A stretch of DNA of 15,400 bases from Clostridia bacterium. Its GTDB lineage: Bacteria > Bacillota > Clostridia > Christensenellales > Aristaeellaceae. Below the pieces are notes generated by a model. That model saw nothing but the letters and a program-made list of their open reading frames with translations. It did not search any database and was not told the DNA's origin. Location: contig JAFZRB010000357.1 of assembly GCA_017620115.1 (NCBI GenBank), positions 1 through 15,400 of the forward strand, written 5' to 3'. Below, piece by piece: positions 7,027-13,634 of the stretch (position 1 is its first letter; every line of letters begins with the position of its first letter). The translations under genes were made by a program, and so were the position numbers.

Positions 7027-7040
7027 ATTTTCTACCCAAA

Positions 7041-7089
7041 AACACAGCGGCAGCGCAGAAAGGGGGAACGCCCCGTCCGCCGCTGCCGC
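7041..7089 (-). terminator. Stem-loop between nrfA and resB (partial terminator or mRNA stabiliser)
   Basis: A perfect 9-bp stem (7081-7089 with 7047-7055) encloses an inner GGGG/CCCC helix (7071-7074 with 7063-7066, loop of 4). On the minus strand it is followed, after TGTG, by TTTTT. It follows the nrfA stop by 7 nt and ends about 20 nt before the resB start. It could damp read-through, so that the heme lyase is made in lower amounts than NrfA, or protect the nrfA 3' end. Confidence 0.55.
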
Positions 7090-7096
7090 GATCGGA

Positions 7097-8380
7097 TTAT
7101 TTATTCAGCAGCTCCATGGCCTCGCCGATCTTCGCTTCGGCGGTATCCAGGCAGCGCGTGGCCAGCTCGGAATTGTGCGCGCCCTCGGCGTTCTCAACAT
7201 AGCAGAAATCAAAGAACCACTGCGCCTCGCGGTAGAGTGTGCGCACGGCGTTCAGGTCGTCCTCAGCCCATGTGCCGGAGGCCACGGCCGCGGCCAGCGC
7301 GTCCTTCATGTCGCTCAGCTTGTTCCCGACCTCCGTCTCGCGGTCGGTCACGCGCTTCTGGATGCGCCGCACCATGCTCACCACGTCGGTATCGCCGTGG
7401 CATGTGGCGCAGTTGGAGAGCAGCGTCTCGTTCTCCAGCGGGCTCACCAGCAGGTGGCTGTGATAAATCGTGCCATCCTCGGCCTGCTCCATGGGCATGT
7501 GGCAGTCGGCGCAGTTCAGCAGCGCGGCGTGCTTGCCCTGCAGGAAGGTCTCCGTCTCGGGATGCTGCGCCTTGAGCAGCTTCGCGCCCGTGCTCTCCTG
7601 GATCCAGTCGTAGAAGTCCATCTCGTCGTAATAGGCCAGTATGGCCTCCGGGGTCATGCCGTCCACGTCGTGATAGGGCATCATGGTCTCCGAATCCTCG
7701 CGGGTAAAGTAGTACTCGATGTGGCACTGCCCGCAGGACAGCGTCGACGGGTCGATGCCGTTCACGCTGTCGCCCAGCGCCTTGTTCACGTAGGAGTGCG
7801 TCACCACCAGCGCGCCCGCGTTGCCGGCGTCGTTGCCGTGGCAGGTGTAGCAGCTCACGTTCTCCTCCATCAGCGCCATGACCTCGTCGAAGGGCATGGA
7901 ATACACGCCCACGCCCTGGTCGTTCACCATCTTGGCGAAGTTCGGCGTCTTGCACGTGAGGCAGTTGGCCTTGGCGTGGGGGCGCTGAGTGTCGGCCACG
8001 TCCGCCAGCGTGTATTCATGGCCGCGGGCGCTGCCGTACTCCTTCGCGAAGCCGAAGCCCTCGTAGATGTTCACGAGGTATGGATCCTGCTCCAGATAAT
8101 CGACCACATAACTGTTCTGAGCGTTGTCGCCCATGGTGGCCACGATGTAGGGATACGTTTCAGCCCAATCGGCGGCGCTGACCGTGCCGTCCCCGCTTGA
8201 AGCCTGAGGCGCTTCCACGTCCAGGTATTCGATGTCCGAACGGGAGAGCGGGCCGAGGCTGCCCCTGTTGCGCAGGTGGTACATCATATCCTTGCCGCCG
8301 ATGAGACCGCCCAGTAAGATGACCGCCGCCACGACGACCGCCGCCGAGCCGATCAGCTTGTATAGCTTGTTCTTTTCCAT
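7097..8380 (-). CDS. nrfA: Pentaheme cytochrome c nitrite reductase (ammonia-forming), membrane-anchored
   Basis: This enzyme reduces nitrite to ammonium with six electrons, outside the membrane. There are five heme sites in 427 residues. The active-site heme is CLTCK (140-144), and four CXXCH sites lie at 177, 216, 290 and 324. The catalytic triad aligns with known NrfA: Arg119 (ARGHEY), Tyr223 (HIEYYF) and His273 (KAQHPETE). The calcium-site residues Glu222, Lys270 and Gln272 also align. The GKHAALLNCADCHMP context matches E. coli NrfA closely. Residues 9-28 form a hydrophobic helix with no evident cleavage site, so the protein is probably tethered by its own N-terminus. The ATG at 8380 has GAGG 7 nt upstream, and the gap to rnfB is 40 bp. 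No nrfH is present on either side. Maturation genes resB and ccsA follow. Family assignment is firm; the electron donor is open. Confidence 0.96.
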   Translation of the reverse strand: MEKNKLYKLIGSAAVVVAAVILLGGLIGGKDMMYHLRNRGSLGPLSRSDIEYLDVEAPQASSGDGTVSAADWAETYPYIVATMGDNAQNSYVVDYLEQDPYLVNIYEGFGFAKEYGSARGHEYTLADVADTQRPHAKANCLTCKTPNFAKMVNDQGVGVYSMPFDEVMALMEENVSCYTCHGNDAGNAGALVVTHSYVNKALGDSVNGIDPSTLSCGQCHIEYYFTREDSETMMPYHDVDGMTPEAILAYYDEMDFYDWIQESTGAKLLKAQHPETETFLQGKHAALLNCADCHMPMEQAEDGTIYHSHLLVSPLENETLLSNCATCHGDTDVVSMVRRIQKRVTDRETEVGNKLSDMKDALAAAVASGTWAEDDLNAVRTLYREAQWFFDFCYVENAEGAHNSELATRCLDTAEAKIGEAMELLNK

Positions 8381-8420
8381 CTCTGTTCCTCAACCTTTCA
8401 GGCAGCGTGTTCTGCCGCGC

Positions 8421-9218
8421 TCAGGACGCCGCCGGCGGCGTAATGACCTTCGCCGGGCACTTCTCGACGCATTTGCCGCACTGCACGCACGCGGCGTAAT
8501 CGACGCGGGCCAGGTTGTCCGCCACGGTGATGGCGCCGTTCTCGCACTGCTTCGTGCACAGCATGCAGCCGATGCAGCCCGCGGAGCACACCTTTTTCAC
8601 CAGAGGGCCCCTGTCCCTGTTGGAGCACTGGACGGCTACGCGCCTGCTCTCCGGAATGAGCTCGATCAGACCGCGGGGACACGCCTTCGCGCACAGGCCG
8701 CAGCCCACGCACTTCATTCTGTTGACGACGGCCACGCCGTTCTCGACGCGGATGGCGTTCTGCGGGCACACGGCCGCGCAGGAGCCGAAGCCCAGGCAGC
8801 CGTAGCCGCATTCGGTCACGTTCAGGCCGGACAGAACCGCGCTGCGGCAGTCCTTAATGCCCACGTAGTTGCCCTGGTTATGGGTCACTTCGCAGCTGCC
8901 CTTGCAGCGCACGAACGCGACTTTGCGTTCGCCGGCCTCAACCGACACGCCCATGATCGCGCCGATTTTCTCCGCCGCCGGCGCGCCGCCCACCGGGCAG
9001 CCGTTCGCCGGCGCTTCGCCCGCGGCGATGGCCGCCGCCATGGCGTCGCAGCCCGCGTATCCGCATGCGCCGCAGTTGTTGCCAGGCAGGCACTCGCGCA
9101 CGGCGGCCTCGCGTTCATCCGTTTCGACATGGAATTTCCCGCTCATGAAGACCAGCGCCGCGCCGACGGCGACGCCGACGAGGGCGATGACCAGCGTCGT
9201 GATCAGGATTATCTGCAC
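8421..9218 (-). CDS. rnfB: Rnf complex iron-sulfur subunit RnfB
   Basis: This subunit is the ferredoxin-facing electron entry or exit point of the Rnf complex on the cytoplasmic side. Residues 1-25 are an N-terminal membrane anchor. The Fe-S domain CLPGNNCGACGYAGC (C43, C49, C52, C57, with C74 nearby) follows, then C105/C109/C124. Ferredoxin-type sets come next: C141/C147/C151, C170/C173/C176/C180, C215/C218/C221/C225 and C244/C247/C250/C254. In all, 26 cysteines in 265 residues fit the multi-cluster clostridial form. The start is GTG (9218-9216) with AAGGAGG (9227-9233) 8 nt upstream. The ribosome site overlaps the rnfA stop, and the gap is 14 nt. It is the last rnf gene and is followed 40 nt later by nrfA. 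Confidence 0.95.
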   Translation of the reverse strand: MQIILITTLVIALVGVAVGAALVFMSGKFHVETDEREAAVRECLPGNNCGACGYAGCDAMAAAIAAGEAPANGCPVGGAPAAEKIGAIMGVSVEAGERKVAFVRCKGSCEVTHNQGNYVGIKDCRSAVLSGLNVTECGYGCLGFGSCAAVCPQNAIRVENGVAVVNRMKCVGCGLCAKACPRGLIELIPESRRVAVQCSNRDRGPLVKKVCSAGCIGCMLCTKQCENGAITVADNLARVDYAACVQCGKCVEKCPAKVITPPAAS

Positions 9219-9232
9219 ACTGACCGCCTCCT

Positions 9233-9811
9233 TCAGAACGACAGGCCCGAGAAGCCCAGGAACGCAATGGACATGAGCGCCGCGGAAATCATCACGATGG
9301 GCGCGCCCCTCAGCGGCGCGGGAATGTCCTCCTCGCTGATGCGGCTCCGGATGCTGGCCAGCAGCACGATGGCGATGGTGAAGCCCGCCGCCGTGCCGAA
9401 GCCGGAAAGCACGCTCTCCAGAAAGCTGTAGCCATCCTGCACGTTGGTGAGCGCCACGCCCAGCACCGCGCAGTTGGTGGTGATCAGGGGCAGGTAGATG
9501 CCCAGCGCCTTATACACCGAAGGCGATTTCTTCTTCAGGAACATCTCGACCACCTGCACCAGCGCCGCGATGACGAGGATGAACACGATGGTCTTCATGA
9601 AGTCGAGCCCCAGCGGCGCGAGCACATAGTCGTACAGCAGGCTGGCGACCGCGGAAGCGATGGTGATGACGAAGATCACCGCGCCGCCCAGGCTCACGGA
9701 CGCCTTCATCTGCTTTGAAACGCCCAGGAAGGAGCAGATGCCCAAAAACTGGTTCAGCACCACGTTGTTGATCAGCGCGCCGCTGATGATGATCAGGATC
9801 ATGGCTTTCAT
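9233..9811 (-). CDS. rnfA: Rnf complex membrane subunit RnfA
   Basis: This integral membrane subunit has 192 residues and about six helices. Together with RnfE it forms a pseudo-symmetric pair that holds a membrane Fe-S centre in Rnf/Nqr-type complexes. The conserved cysteines are Cys26 (LGICSFLG) and Cys114 (TTNCAVLGVAL). The ATG at 9811 is preferred over an in-frame ATG at 9865. It has AAGGAGG 10 nt upstream, it overlaps the rnfE stop as ATGA, and it gives the usual family length starting directly with a helix. The longer form would add 18 polar residues not seen in the family. Expression is translationally coupled to rnfE. Confidence 0.95.
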   Translation of the reverse strand: MKAMILIIISGALINNVVLNQFLGICSFLGVSKQMKASVSLGGAVIFVITIASAVASLLYDYVLAPLGLDFMKTIVFILVIAALVQVVEMFLKKKSPSVYKALGIYLPLITTNCAVLGVALTNVQDGYSFLESVLSGFGTAAGFTIAIVLLASIRSRISEEDIPAPLRGAPIVMISAALMSIAFLGFSGLSF

Positions 9812-10494
9812 TGCGCGCCCGCCTCCTTCTCCTTCTTGTCGCAGGCCATGGCGCAGCCGGCGCACCGGCCGTCGCAGCCGCTCTCAACCAGCTTGCGCTG
9901 CCGGGATTTGATGCCGACGGCGTTCATCACGGCGATGATCAGCGCCAGCACCAGGAAGGCTCCCGGCGGCTGCACGAAGATGGCGATGGGCTCGACGCTC
10001 TCCGGCAGCACCTGCATGCCGAAGAAGGTGCCGTTGCCCACGAACTCGCGGATGATGCTCACCAGCGTCAGCGCCAGGGTGAAGCCCAGGCCCATGCCCA
10101 GGCCGTCCATGACGGACAGCAGCGGCGCGTGCTTGTTGGCGTAGGCCTCGGCGCGGCCCAGGATGATGCAGTTGACCACGATCAGCGGAATGTAGATGCC
10201 CAGCGCCTCGTAGAGCGCGGGGAAATACGCTTCCATCAGCAGCTCGGTGACCGTCACCAGGGAGGCCACCACCACGATGTAGGCGGGCAGGCGCACCTGA
10301 TCCGGAATCACCTTGCGCAAGAGCGAAATCACCAGGTTGGAAAGGATCAGCACCGCCATGGAGGACAGGCCCATGCCGATGCCGTTGATGGCCCGGGTGG
10401 ACACGGCCAGCGTGGGGCACATGCCGAGCATCAGGATAAACGTGGGGTTTTCCTTCACGATGCCGTTGTACAGGCGCTCAAGGTACTTCTTCAT
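9808..10494 (-). CDS. rnfE: Rnf complex membrane subunit RnfE with Cys-rich C-terminal tail
   Basis: This partner of RnfA has 228 residues, an N-terminal amphipathic stretch (MKKYLERLYNGIVKENP) and about six membrane helices. The Fe-S cysteines of the family are Cys26 (LGMCPTLAVST) and Cys109 (VVNCIILGRAEAYA). After the last helix the tail SRQRKLVES leads into a cysteine cluster, C207-x3-C211-x2-C214-x3-C218, and then a charged end (DKKEKEAGAQ). Four closely spaced cysteines could bind a metal or Fe-S centre; by the positive-inside rule the tail is cytoplasmic. The start follows the rnfG-part stop by 1 nt and has AAGGAGG about 8 nt upstream inside that gene. The end overlaps rnfA by 4 nt (ATGA). 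Confidence 0.95.
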   Translation of the reverse strand: MKKYLERLYNGIVKENPTFILMLGMCPTLAVSTRAINGIGMGLSSMAVLILSNLVISLLRKVIPDQVRLPAYIVVVASLVTVTELLMEAYFPALYEALGIYIPLIVVNCIILGRAEAYANKHAPLLSVMDGLGMGLGFTLALTLVSIIREFVGNGTFFGMQVLPESVEPIAIFVQPPGAFLVLALIIAVMNAVGIKSRQRKLVESGCDGRCAGCAMACDKKEKEAGAQ

Positions 10495-10495
10495 A

Positions 10496-12070
10496 TCACG
10501 TTCCCTCCTTAATGACGGAGTGGAAGAAATCGAGGCCCGCGTTCACCGCGTTGACCACGGCGGAGGAGGAGATGGACGCGCCGGAAACGGCGTCGATGCC
10601 GTCGGCGCTGTTGTCCGAAGCGCCGGCCTTGTTCAACCGGAAGACCTTCACGTCACGGCCATTGAACTGATCCTTGAAGGCCGGCTCGGCGCAGCGCATG
10701 CCCATGCCGGGGGTCTCGTTGAGCTCGGTGAAGGCGATGCCGTTGACCACGCCCTCCGCGCTCACGCCCACCACCAGCGTGATGTTGCCGTCGAAGCCGT
10801 CCCCGCTGGTCACGCGGACGGCGTAGCCCACGATCTGGCCCGCTTCGTCCACGCCGGCGACGGCCTCGCGGATGTACGCCCGGCCGAAGTTCGCGCCGTA
10901 CACGCCGCCGTCCATGTCCTCAATGGCGTTGTCGATGGCGGTGACCGATTCAAAATGATCGGCCTGGGGGCATACCGCCTTGTAGGAGGCAGTGTTCGCC
11001 AGGCGCTGCTGCTCTTCGATGGTGTCCTTGGTGACGGCGTAGACGCCGCTCAGCGCCAGGCCGGCGATGAGGGTGATGGCGGTCAGCACGATCACCGGGC
11101 GCGGAATGCGCTGCAGCAGGGAGCGTTTGTCGCCGCTCATGGCGCGCAGCGCCTTCCTGCGGTAGGCGAAGGGCTTGGGAATGATATAGATGTCCAGAAG
11201 CGGAGCCAGCAGATTGGCGATGATGATGGAATAGCTGAAGGAGTCCGCCGTGCTGCCGTACAGCCTGAACAGGCCGCCCAGCACGCCGATCAGCAGGCCG
11301 TAGGTCATCTGGCTGAGCTTGCTCACGGGGGACGTGACGTAGTCGGTGGCCATGAAGAAAGCGCCCATCACCACGCCGCCGCCGCACAGGTGCGCCAGCA
11401 GGAATTTGGGATCGAAACCCTGGCCGCCGAACAGCCCCATGAAGAGCGTGAAGCCGCCCAGCACGGAGAAGCAGATCTGGCCGTGGATGAAGTCCAGCGC
11501 CCAGAGCGCCAGGCCACCGACCATCAGGGCCAGCACGGAGCCGCCGATGACGCCGCTGGCGGTGCCCAGGAACATCTTGGTGACGTCCACGGCCTTGCCG
11601 GTCAGCAGCAGCGCCACGGGGGTCGCGCCGGACACGCCGTCAACCTGGAAGCTGCTCATGGCGCGCCCGAAGGAAATCAGCAGGAAGCAGCGTCCGGCCA
11701 GCGCGGGGTTGATGAAGTTCTTGCCCAATCCGCCGAAGCAGCATTTCACCACCAGGATGGCGAACACGCTGCCGATGGCCGTCATGTACAGCGGAACCGT
11801 GGGCGACAGCGACAGCGCCAGCAACAGGCCCGTGACCGCCGCGCTGCAGTCCTTCCAGGTATCCGGCTTGTGACAGGCTTTGTCAAACAGAAACTCGGCG
11901 CCCACGGCCGCGGCGACGCTTACCAGAATGACCAGCAGCGCGTGCAGCCCGTTGACCGCCACGCCCACGATGGTGGCGGGCAGCAAAGCCAGGATAACGG
12001 CGCGCATGATAAACGCCGTGGACCATCTGTCCCTCGCGTGGGGGCTGGAGGAAATATTCAATGCGTTCAT
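10496..12070 (-). CDS. rnfD/rnfG: RnfD-RnfG fusion: flavin-carrying membrane and extracytoplasmic subunits of Rnf in one frame
   Basis: One uninterrupted 524-residue frame carries two subunits that are normally separate. Residues 1-310 are RnfD: many membrane helices, the covalent FMN motif VSGAT (Thr150), and the typical end LLDIYIIPKPFAYRRKALRA. Residues 311-524 are RnfG: one helix (about 325-346), an extracytoplasmic domain with the conserved ETPGMG (about 452-457), and the flavinylation motif DAVSGAS (acceptor Ser499, where Thr is usual). The ATG at 12070 has GGAGG 7 nt upstream and overlaps the rnfC stop (ATGA). This start is preferred over an in-frame ATG at 12190, which lies inside rnfC. 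Met311 (11140-11138), with AGGAAGG 11 nt before it, could also start a free RnfG. The fusion is topologically sensible, since RnfD should end and RnfG begin in the cytoplasm. A lost stop by sequencing error cannot be excluded. Confidence 0.92.
   Translation of the reverse strand: MNALNISSSPHARDRWSTAFIMRAVILALLPATIVGVAVNGLHALLVILVSVAAAVGAEFLFDKACHKPDTWKDCSAAVTGLLLALSLSPTVPLYMTAIGSVFAILVVKCCFGGLGKNFINPALAGRCFLLISFGRAMSSFQVDGVSGATPVALLLTGKAVDVTKMFLGTASGVIGGSVLALMVGGLALWALDFIHGQICFSVLGGFTLFMGLFGGQGFDPKFLLAHLCGGGVVMGAFFMATDYVTSPVSKLSQMTYGLLIGVLGGLFRLYGSTADSFSYSIIIANLLAPLLDIYIIPKPFAYRRKALRAMSGDKRSLLQRIPRPVIVLTAITLIAGLALSGVYAVTKDTIEEQQRLANTASYKAVCPQADHFESVTAIDNAIEDMDGGVYGANFGRAYIREAVAGVDEAGQIVGYAVRVTSGDGFDGNITLVVGVSAEGVVNGIAFTELNETPGMGMRCAEPAFKDQFNGRDVKVFRLNKAGASDNSADGIDAVSGASISSSAVVNAVNAGLDFFHSVIKEGT
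11138..11158 (-). promoter_or_regulatory. Possible internal ribosome site and start for free RnfG
   Basis: Within the rnfD-rnfG frame, AGGAAGG (11152-11158 on the minus strand) lies 11 nt before an in-frame ATG (11140-11138), exactly at the domain boundary. The sequence there also contains ATGA, the overlap seen at the rnfC/rnfD and rnfE/rnfA junctions. This looks like a relic of separate genes, or a working internal start. Confidence 0.4.
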
Positions 12071-13416
12071 TTCTTGCCTCCTGCCTCGGCGCGCTTGCGC
12101 GCCAGGATCTCCGCCTTGGTTTGCTTGAATATCTGCATCAGCGGCCGGCGGGCCGGGCAGATGTAGGTGCAGGAACCGCACTGGATGCACTCCAGGCCGT
12201 ACAGCTTGCCCTCGTAGCGGGCCAGGTCGCCCATGGCGACGGCGTCAGCCATCAGCTGGGGCAGCAGGCCCATGGGGCACACGGTGGTGCAGCGGCCGCA
12301 GTGCAGGCAGGCCGTCGTTTCCTTTTCGGCCAGCTCGCAGGGATCTTCGGCCAGCAGGGTCAGGCCGTTGTTCTGCTTCTGGATGGGCACGTCCAGCGAG
12401 CTCATGGCGATGCCCATCATCGGGCCGCCGCACATAGCCTTTTTGAGCGTCACGCCCTCCTTCAGGCCGCCGGATGTCTCCAGCAGCTCCGCGAAGCTGG
12501 TGCCGTCGCGCACGATGTAGTTGCCCGGATTTTTCACGGCCTCGCCGCTGAGCGTGAGCACGTGCGAGAACAGGGGCTCATGGAAAGCGACCGCGCGCTG
12601 GATGGCGTAGAGCGTGCCCACATTCTCGACGATGCAGCCCACGTCAGCGGGCAGCTTCGCCAGCGGGAAATTCCGCCCGGCGACCACCTGGATGAGGCTG
12701 CGCTCGCCGCCCTGGGGATACTTCGTCTGCAGGTCGAGCACGCGGATTCGGTCCTTGCCGTAGGAAGCCTGCTTCATGGCCGCGATGGCTTCGGGCTTGT
12801 TGCGCTCGATGCAGATGACGCCCTCGGCGTTCGGGAACAGCTTCAGCGTCAGCTGCAGGCCCTCGACGATGGCTTCGGCCTGCGAGCGCATCAGCTGGTC
12901 GTTGCAGGTCAGATAGGGCTCGCACTCCGCGCCGTTGGCGATGACGTAGCGGATCGCGGCGGGATCCTTCGGCCGGAGCTTCACATGCGTGGGGAAGCCC
13001 GCGCCGCCCAGGCCCACGATGGCCGCCTCCTGCACGCGGCGCACGATCTCGTCGCCGTCGATGCGCGAAACGTCTTCCCGCACGGTGTAATCCGCGGCGG
13101 GCGTGAACTGGCCGTCGTTGTCCACGACGATGCAGTCCATCATGCCGCCGGTGAGCGTGCGGCGCTTCTCGACGGCCTTCACCGTGCCGGAGCAGGAGCA
13201 TATGATGTGCGCGGAGACAAAGCCGTCCGCCTCCGCGATGCGCTGGCCGACCAGCACGCTGTCGCCCTTCTTCACCGCCGGTTTGGCCGGCTTTCCGATG
13301 TGCTGCGACAGGGGGAAGACCATCTCGCCCGTTGGCAGAAACTCGCGCAGCGGAATATCCCGGCTCAGTTCCTTGCGGTCCGCCGGGTGTACGCCGCCGC
13401 GAAACGTGTCCTTCAC
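12067..13416 (-). CDS. rnfC: Rnf complex NADH-binding subunit RnfC
   Basis: This peripheral cytoplasmic subunit carries the NAD(H)/FMN site of Rnf, with homology to the NuoF-type fold. It has 449 residues. The nucleotide/flavin region contains GLGGAGFPTHVKL (about 135-147) and NGAECEPYL (about 161-169). Two ferredoxin-type [4Fe-4S] sites lie at C370/C373/C376/C380 (CLHCGRCTTVCP) and C410/C413/C416/C420 (CIQCGSCTYICP). The N-terminal GGVHPADRKELSRDIP is typical of RnfC. The start is GTG (13416-13414) with GAGGGG (13427-13432) 10 nt upstream, a moderate site. It is the first gene of the array, behind a strong promoter and about 100 nt of leader. Its stop overlaps the rnfD start by 4 nt. Confidence 0.95.
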   Translation of the reverse strand: MKDTFRGGVHPADRKELSRDIPLREFLPTGEMVFPLSQHIGKPAKPAVKKGDSVLVGQRIAEADGFVSAHIICSCSGTVKAVEKRRTLTGGMMDCIVVDNDGQFTPAADYTVREDVSRIDGDEIVRRVQEAAIVGLGGAGFPTHVKLRPKDPAAIRYVIANGAECEPYLTCNDQLMRSQAEAIVEGLQLTLKLFPNAEGVICIERNKPEAIAAMKQASYGKDRIRVLDLQTKYPQGGERSLIQVVAGRNFPLAKLPADVGCIVENVGTLYAIQRAVAFHEPLFSHVLTLSGEAVKNPGNYIVRDGTSFAELLETSGGLKEGVTLKKAMCGGPMMGIAMSSLDVPIQKQNNGLTLLAEDPCELAEKETTACLHCGRCTTVCPMGLLPQLMADAVAMGDLARYEGKLYGLECIQCGSCTYICPARRPLMQIFKQTKAEILARKRAEAGGKK

Positions 13417-13443
13417 TCTCTTTCGACCCCTCTCTTGCCCAAT

Positions 13444-13489
13444 GGGCGTGATATAAAAAGCGCGGGTTTTGATCGAATCGCGCGTTCAA
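13444..13489 (-). promoter_or_regulatory. rnfC leader: possible attenuator hairpin
   Basis: In the transcribed leader a short GC stem (GCGCG with CGCGC, about 13480-13484 with 13459-13463) is followed directly by TTTTT on the minus strand. A smaller GCCC-ATT-GGGC hairpin lies nearer the ribosome site. The first stem is only 5 bp with a long loop, so termination efficiency is doubtful. No recognised riboswitch motif was seen. Confidence 0.25.
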
Positions 13490-13505
13490 TCGCCATTTAT
13501 GGCGA
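13490..13505. promoter_or_regulatory. Perfect inverted repeat in the rnfC leader (operator or hairpin)
   Basis: TCGCCAT-TT-ATGGCGA is a perfect 7-bp inverted repeat located about 15-30 nt downstream of the predicted transcription start. The position fits a repressor operator, or a short RNA hairpin. I do not recognise the site of a known regulator. Confidence 0.45.
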
Positions 13506-13526
13506 AAATACGCATATTGTAAATAC

Positions 13527-13555
13527 ATTATATCACACGTTTCCCTGTTTGTAAA
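13527..13555 (-). promoter_or_regulatory. Strong promoter of the rnf-nrfA-resB-ccsA array
   Basis: On the minus strand, -35 TTTACA (13550-13555) and a perfect -10 TATAAT (13527-13532) are 17 bp apart, with an extended -10 TG one base upstream of the -10. Transcription would start near 13520, giving a leader of about 104 nt before rnfC. Confidence 0.8.
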
Positions 13556-13559
13556 CGGC

Positions 13560-13597
13560 GAAAAAAGCGGAGAAACCGCCATGGCAGTCTCTCCGCT
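13560..13597 (-). terminator. Intrinsic terminator of the tpiA-gpmI unit
   Basis: On the minus strand AGCGGAGA (13590-13597) pairs perfectly with TCTCCGCT (13566-13573), and a smaller inner GCC/GGC helix extends the stem. A T6 run follows (13561-13566). It lies about 38 nt after the gpmI stop and just before the rnf promoter, so it separates glycolytic from Rnf transcription. Confidence 0.88.
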
Positions 13598-13634
13598 CGC
13601 GCTGGATATTCGTTTCAGTTCGTCCCCGCGCCTC

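Noticed and set aside
7097..8380. Octaheme tetrathionate/hydroxylamine-type cytochrome instead of NrfA
   Set aside because: There are exactly five heme motifs with one CXXCK, and the Arg/Tyr/His and calcium-site residues align with NrfA. Octaheme enzymes need more motifs and greater length.
9812..9865. Longer start for rnfA at 9865
   Set aside because: It would add an 18-residue Arg/Gly-rich leader that is out-of-frame rnfE coding sequence. The start at 9811 has a clear ribosome site and the usual family length.
10313..12166. A 617-codon open frame on the plus strand opposite rnfD/rnfG, and similar long plus-strand frames at 12061-13554 and 13581-15164
   Set aside because: They lie opposite well-recognised genes, have His/Arg/Ala/Gln-rich low-complexity translations with no family motifs, and lack suitable ribosome sites. 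They arise from the GC-rich third positions of the true genes.
12071..12190. Longer start for the rnfD-rnfG fusion at 12190
   Set aside because: It lies inside the rnfC ferredoxin domain coding region and gives a proline/arginine-rich extension unlike RnfD. The start at 12070 has GGAGG and an ATGA overlap.
13417..13520. Known riboswitch in the rnfC leader
   Set aside because: No recognisable conserved core of a known riboswitch class was seen; only short hairpins and one palindrome.
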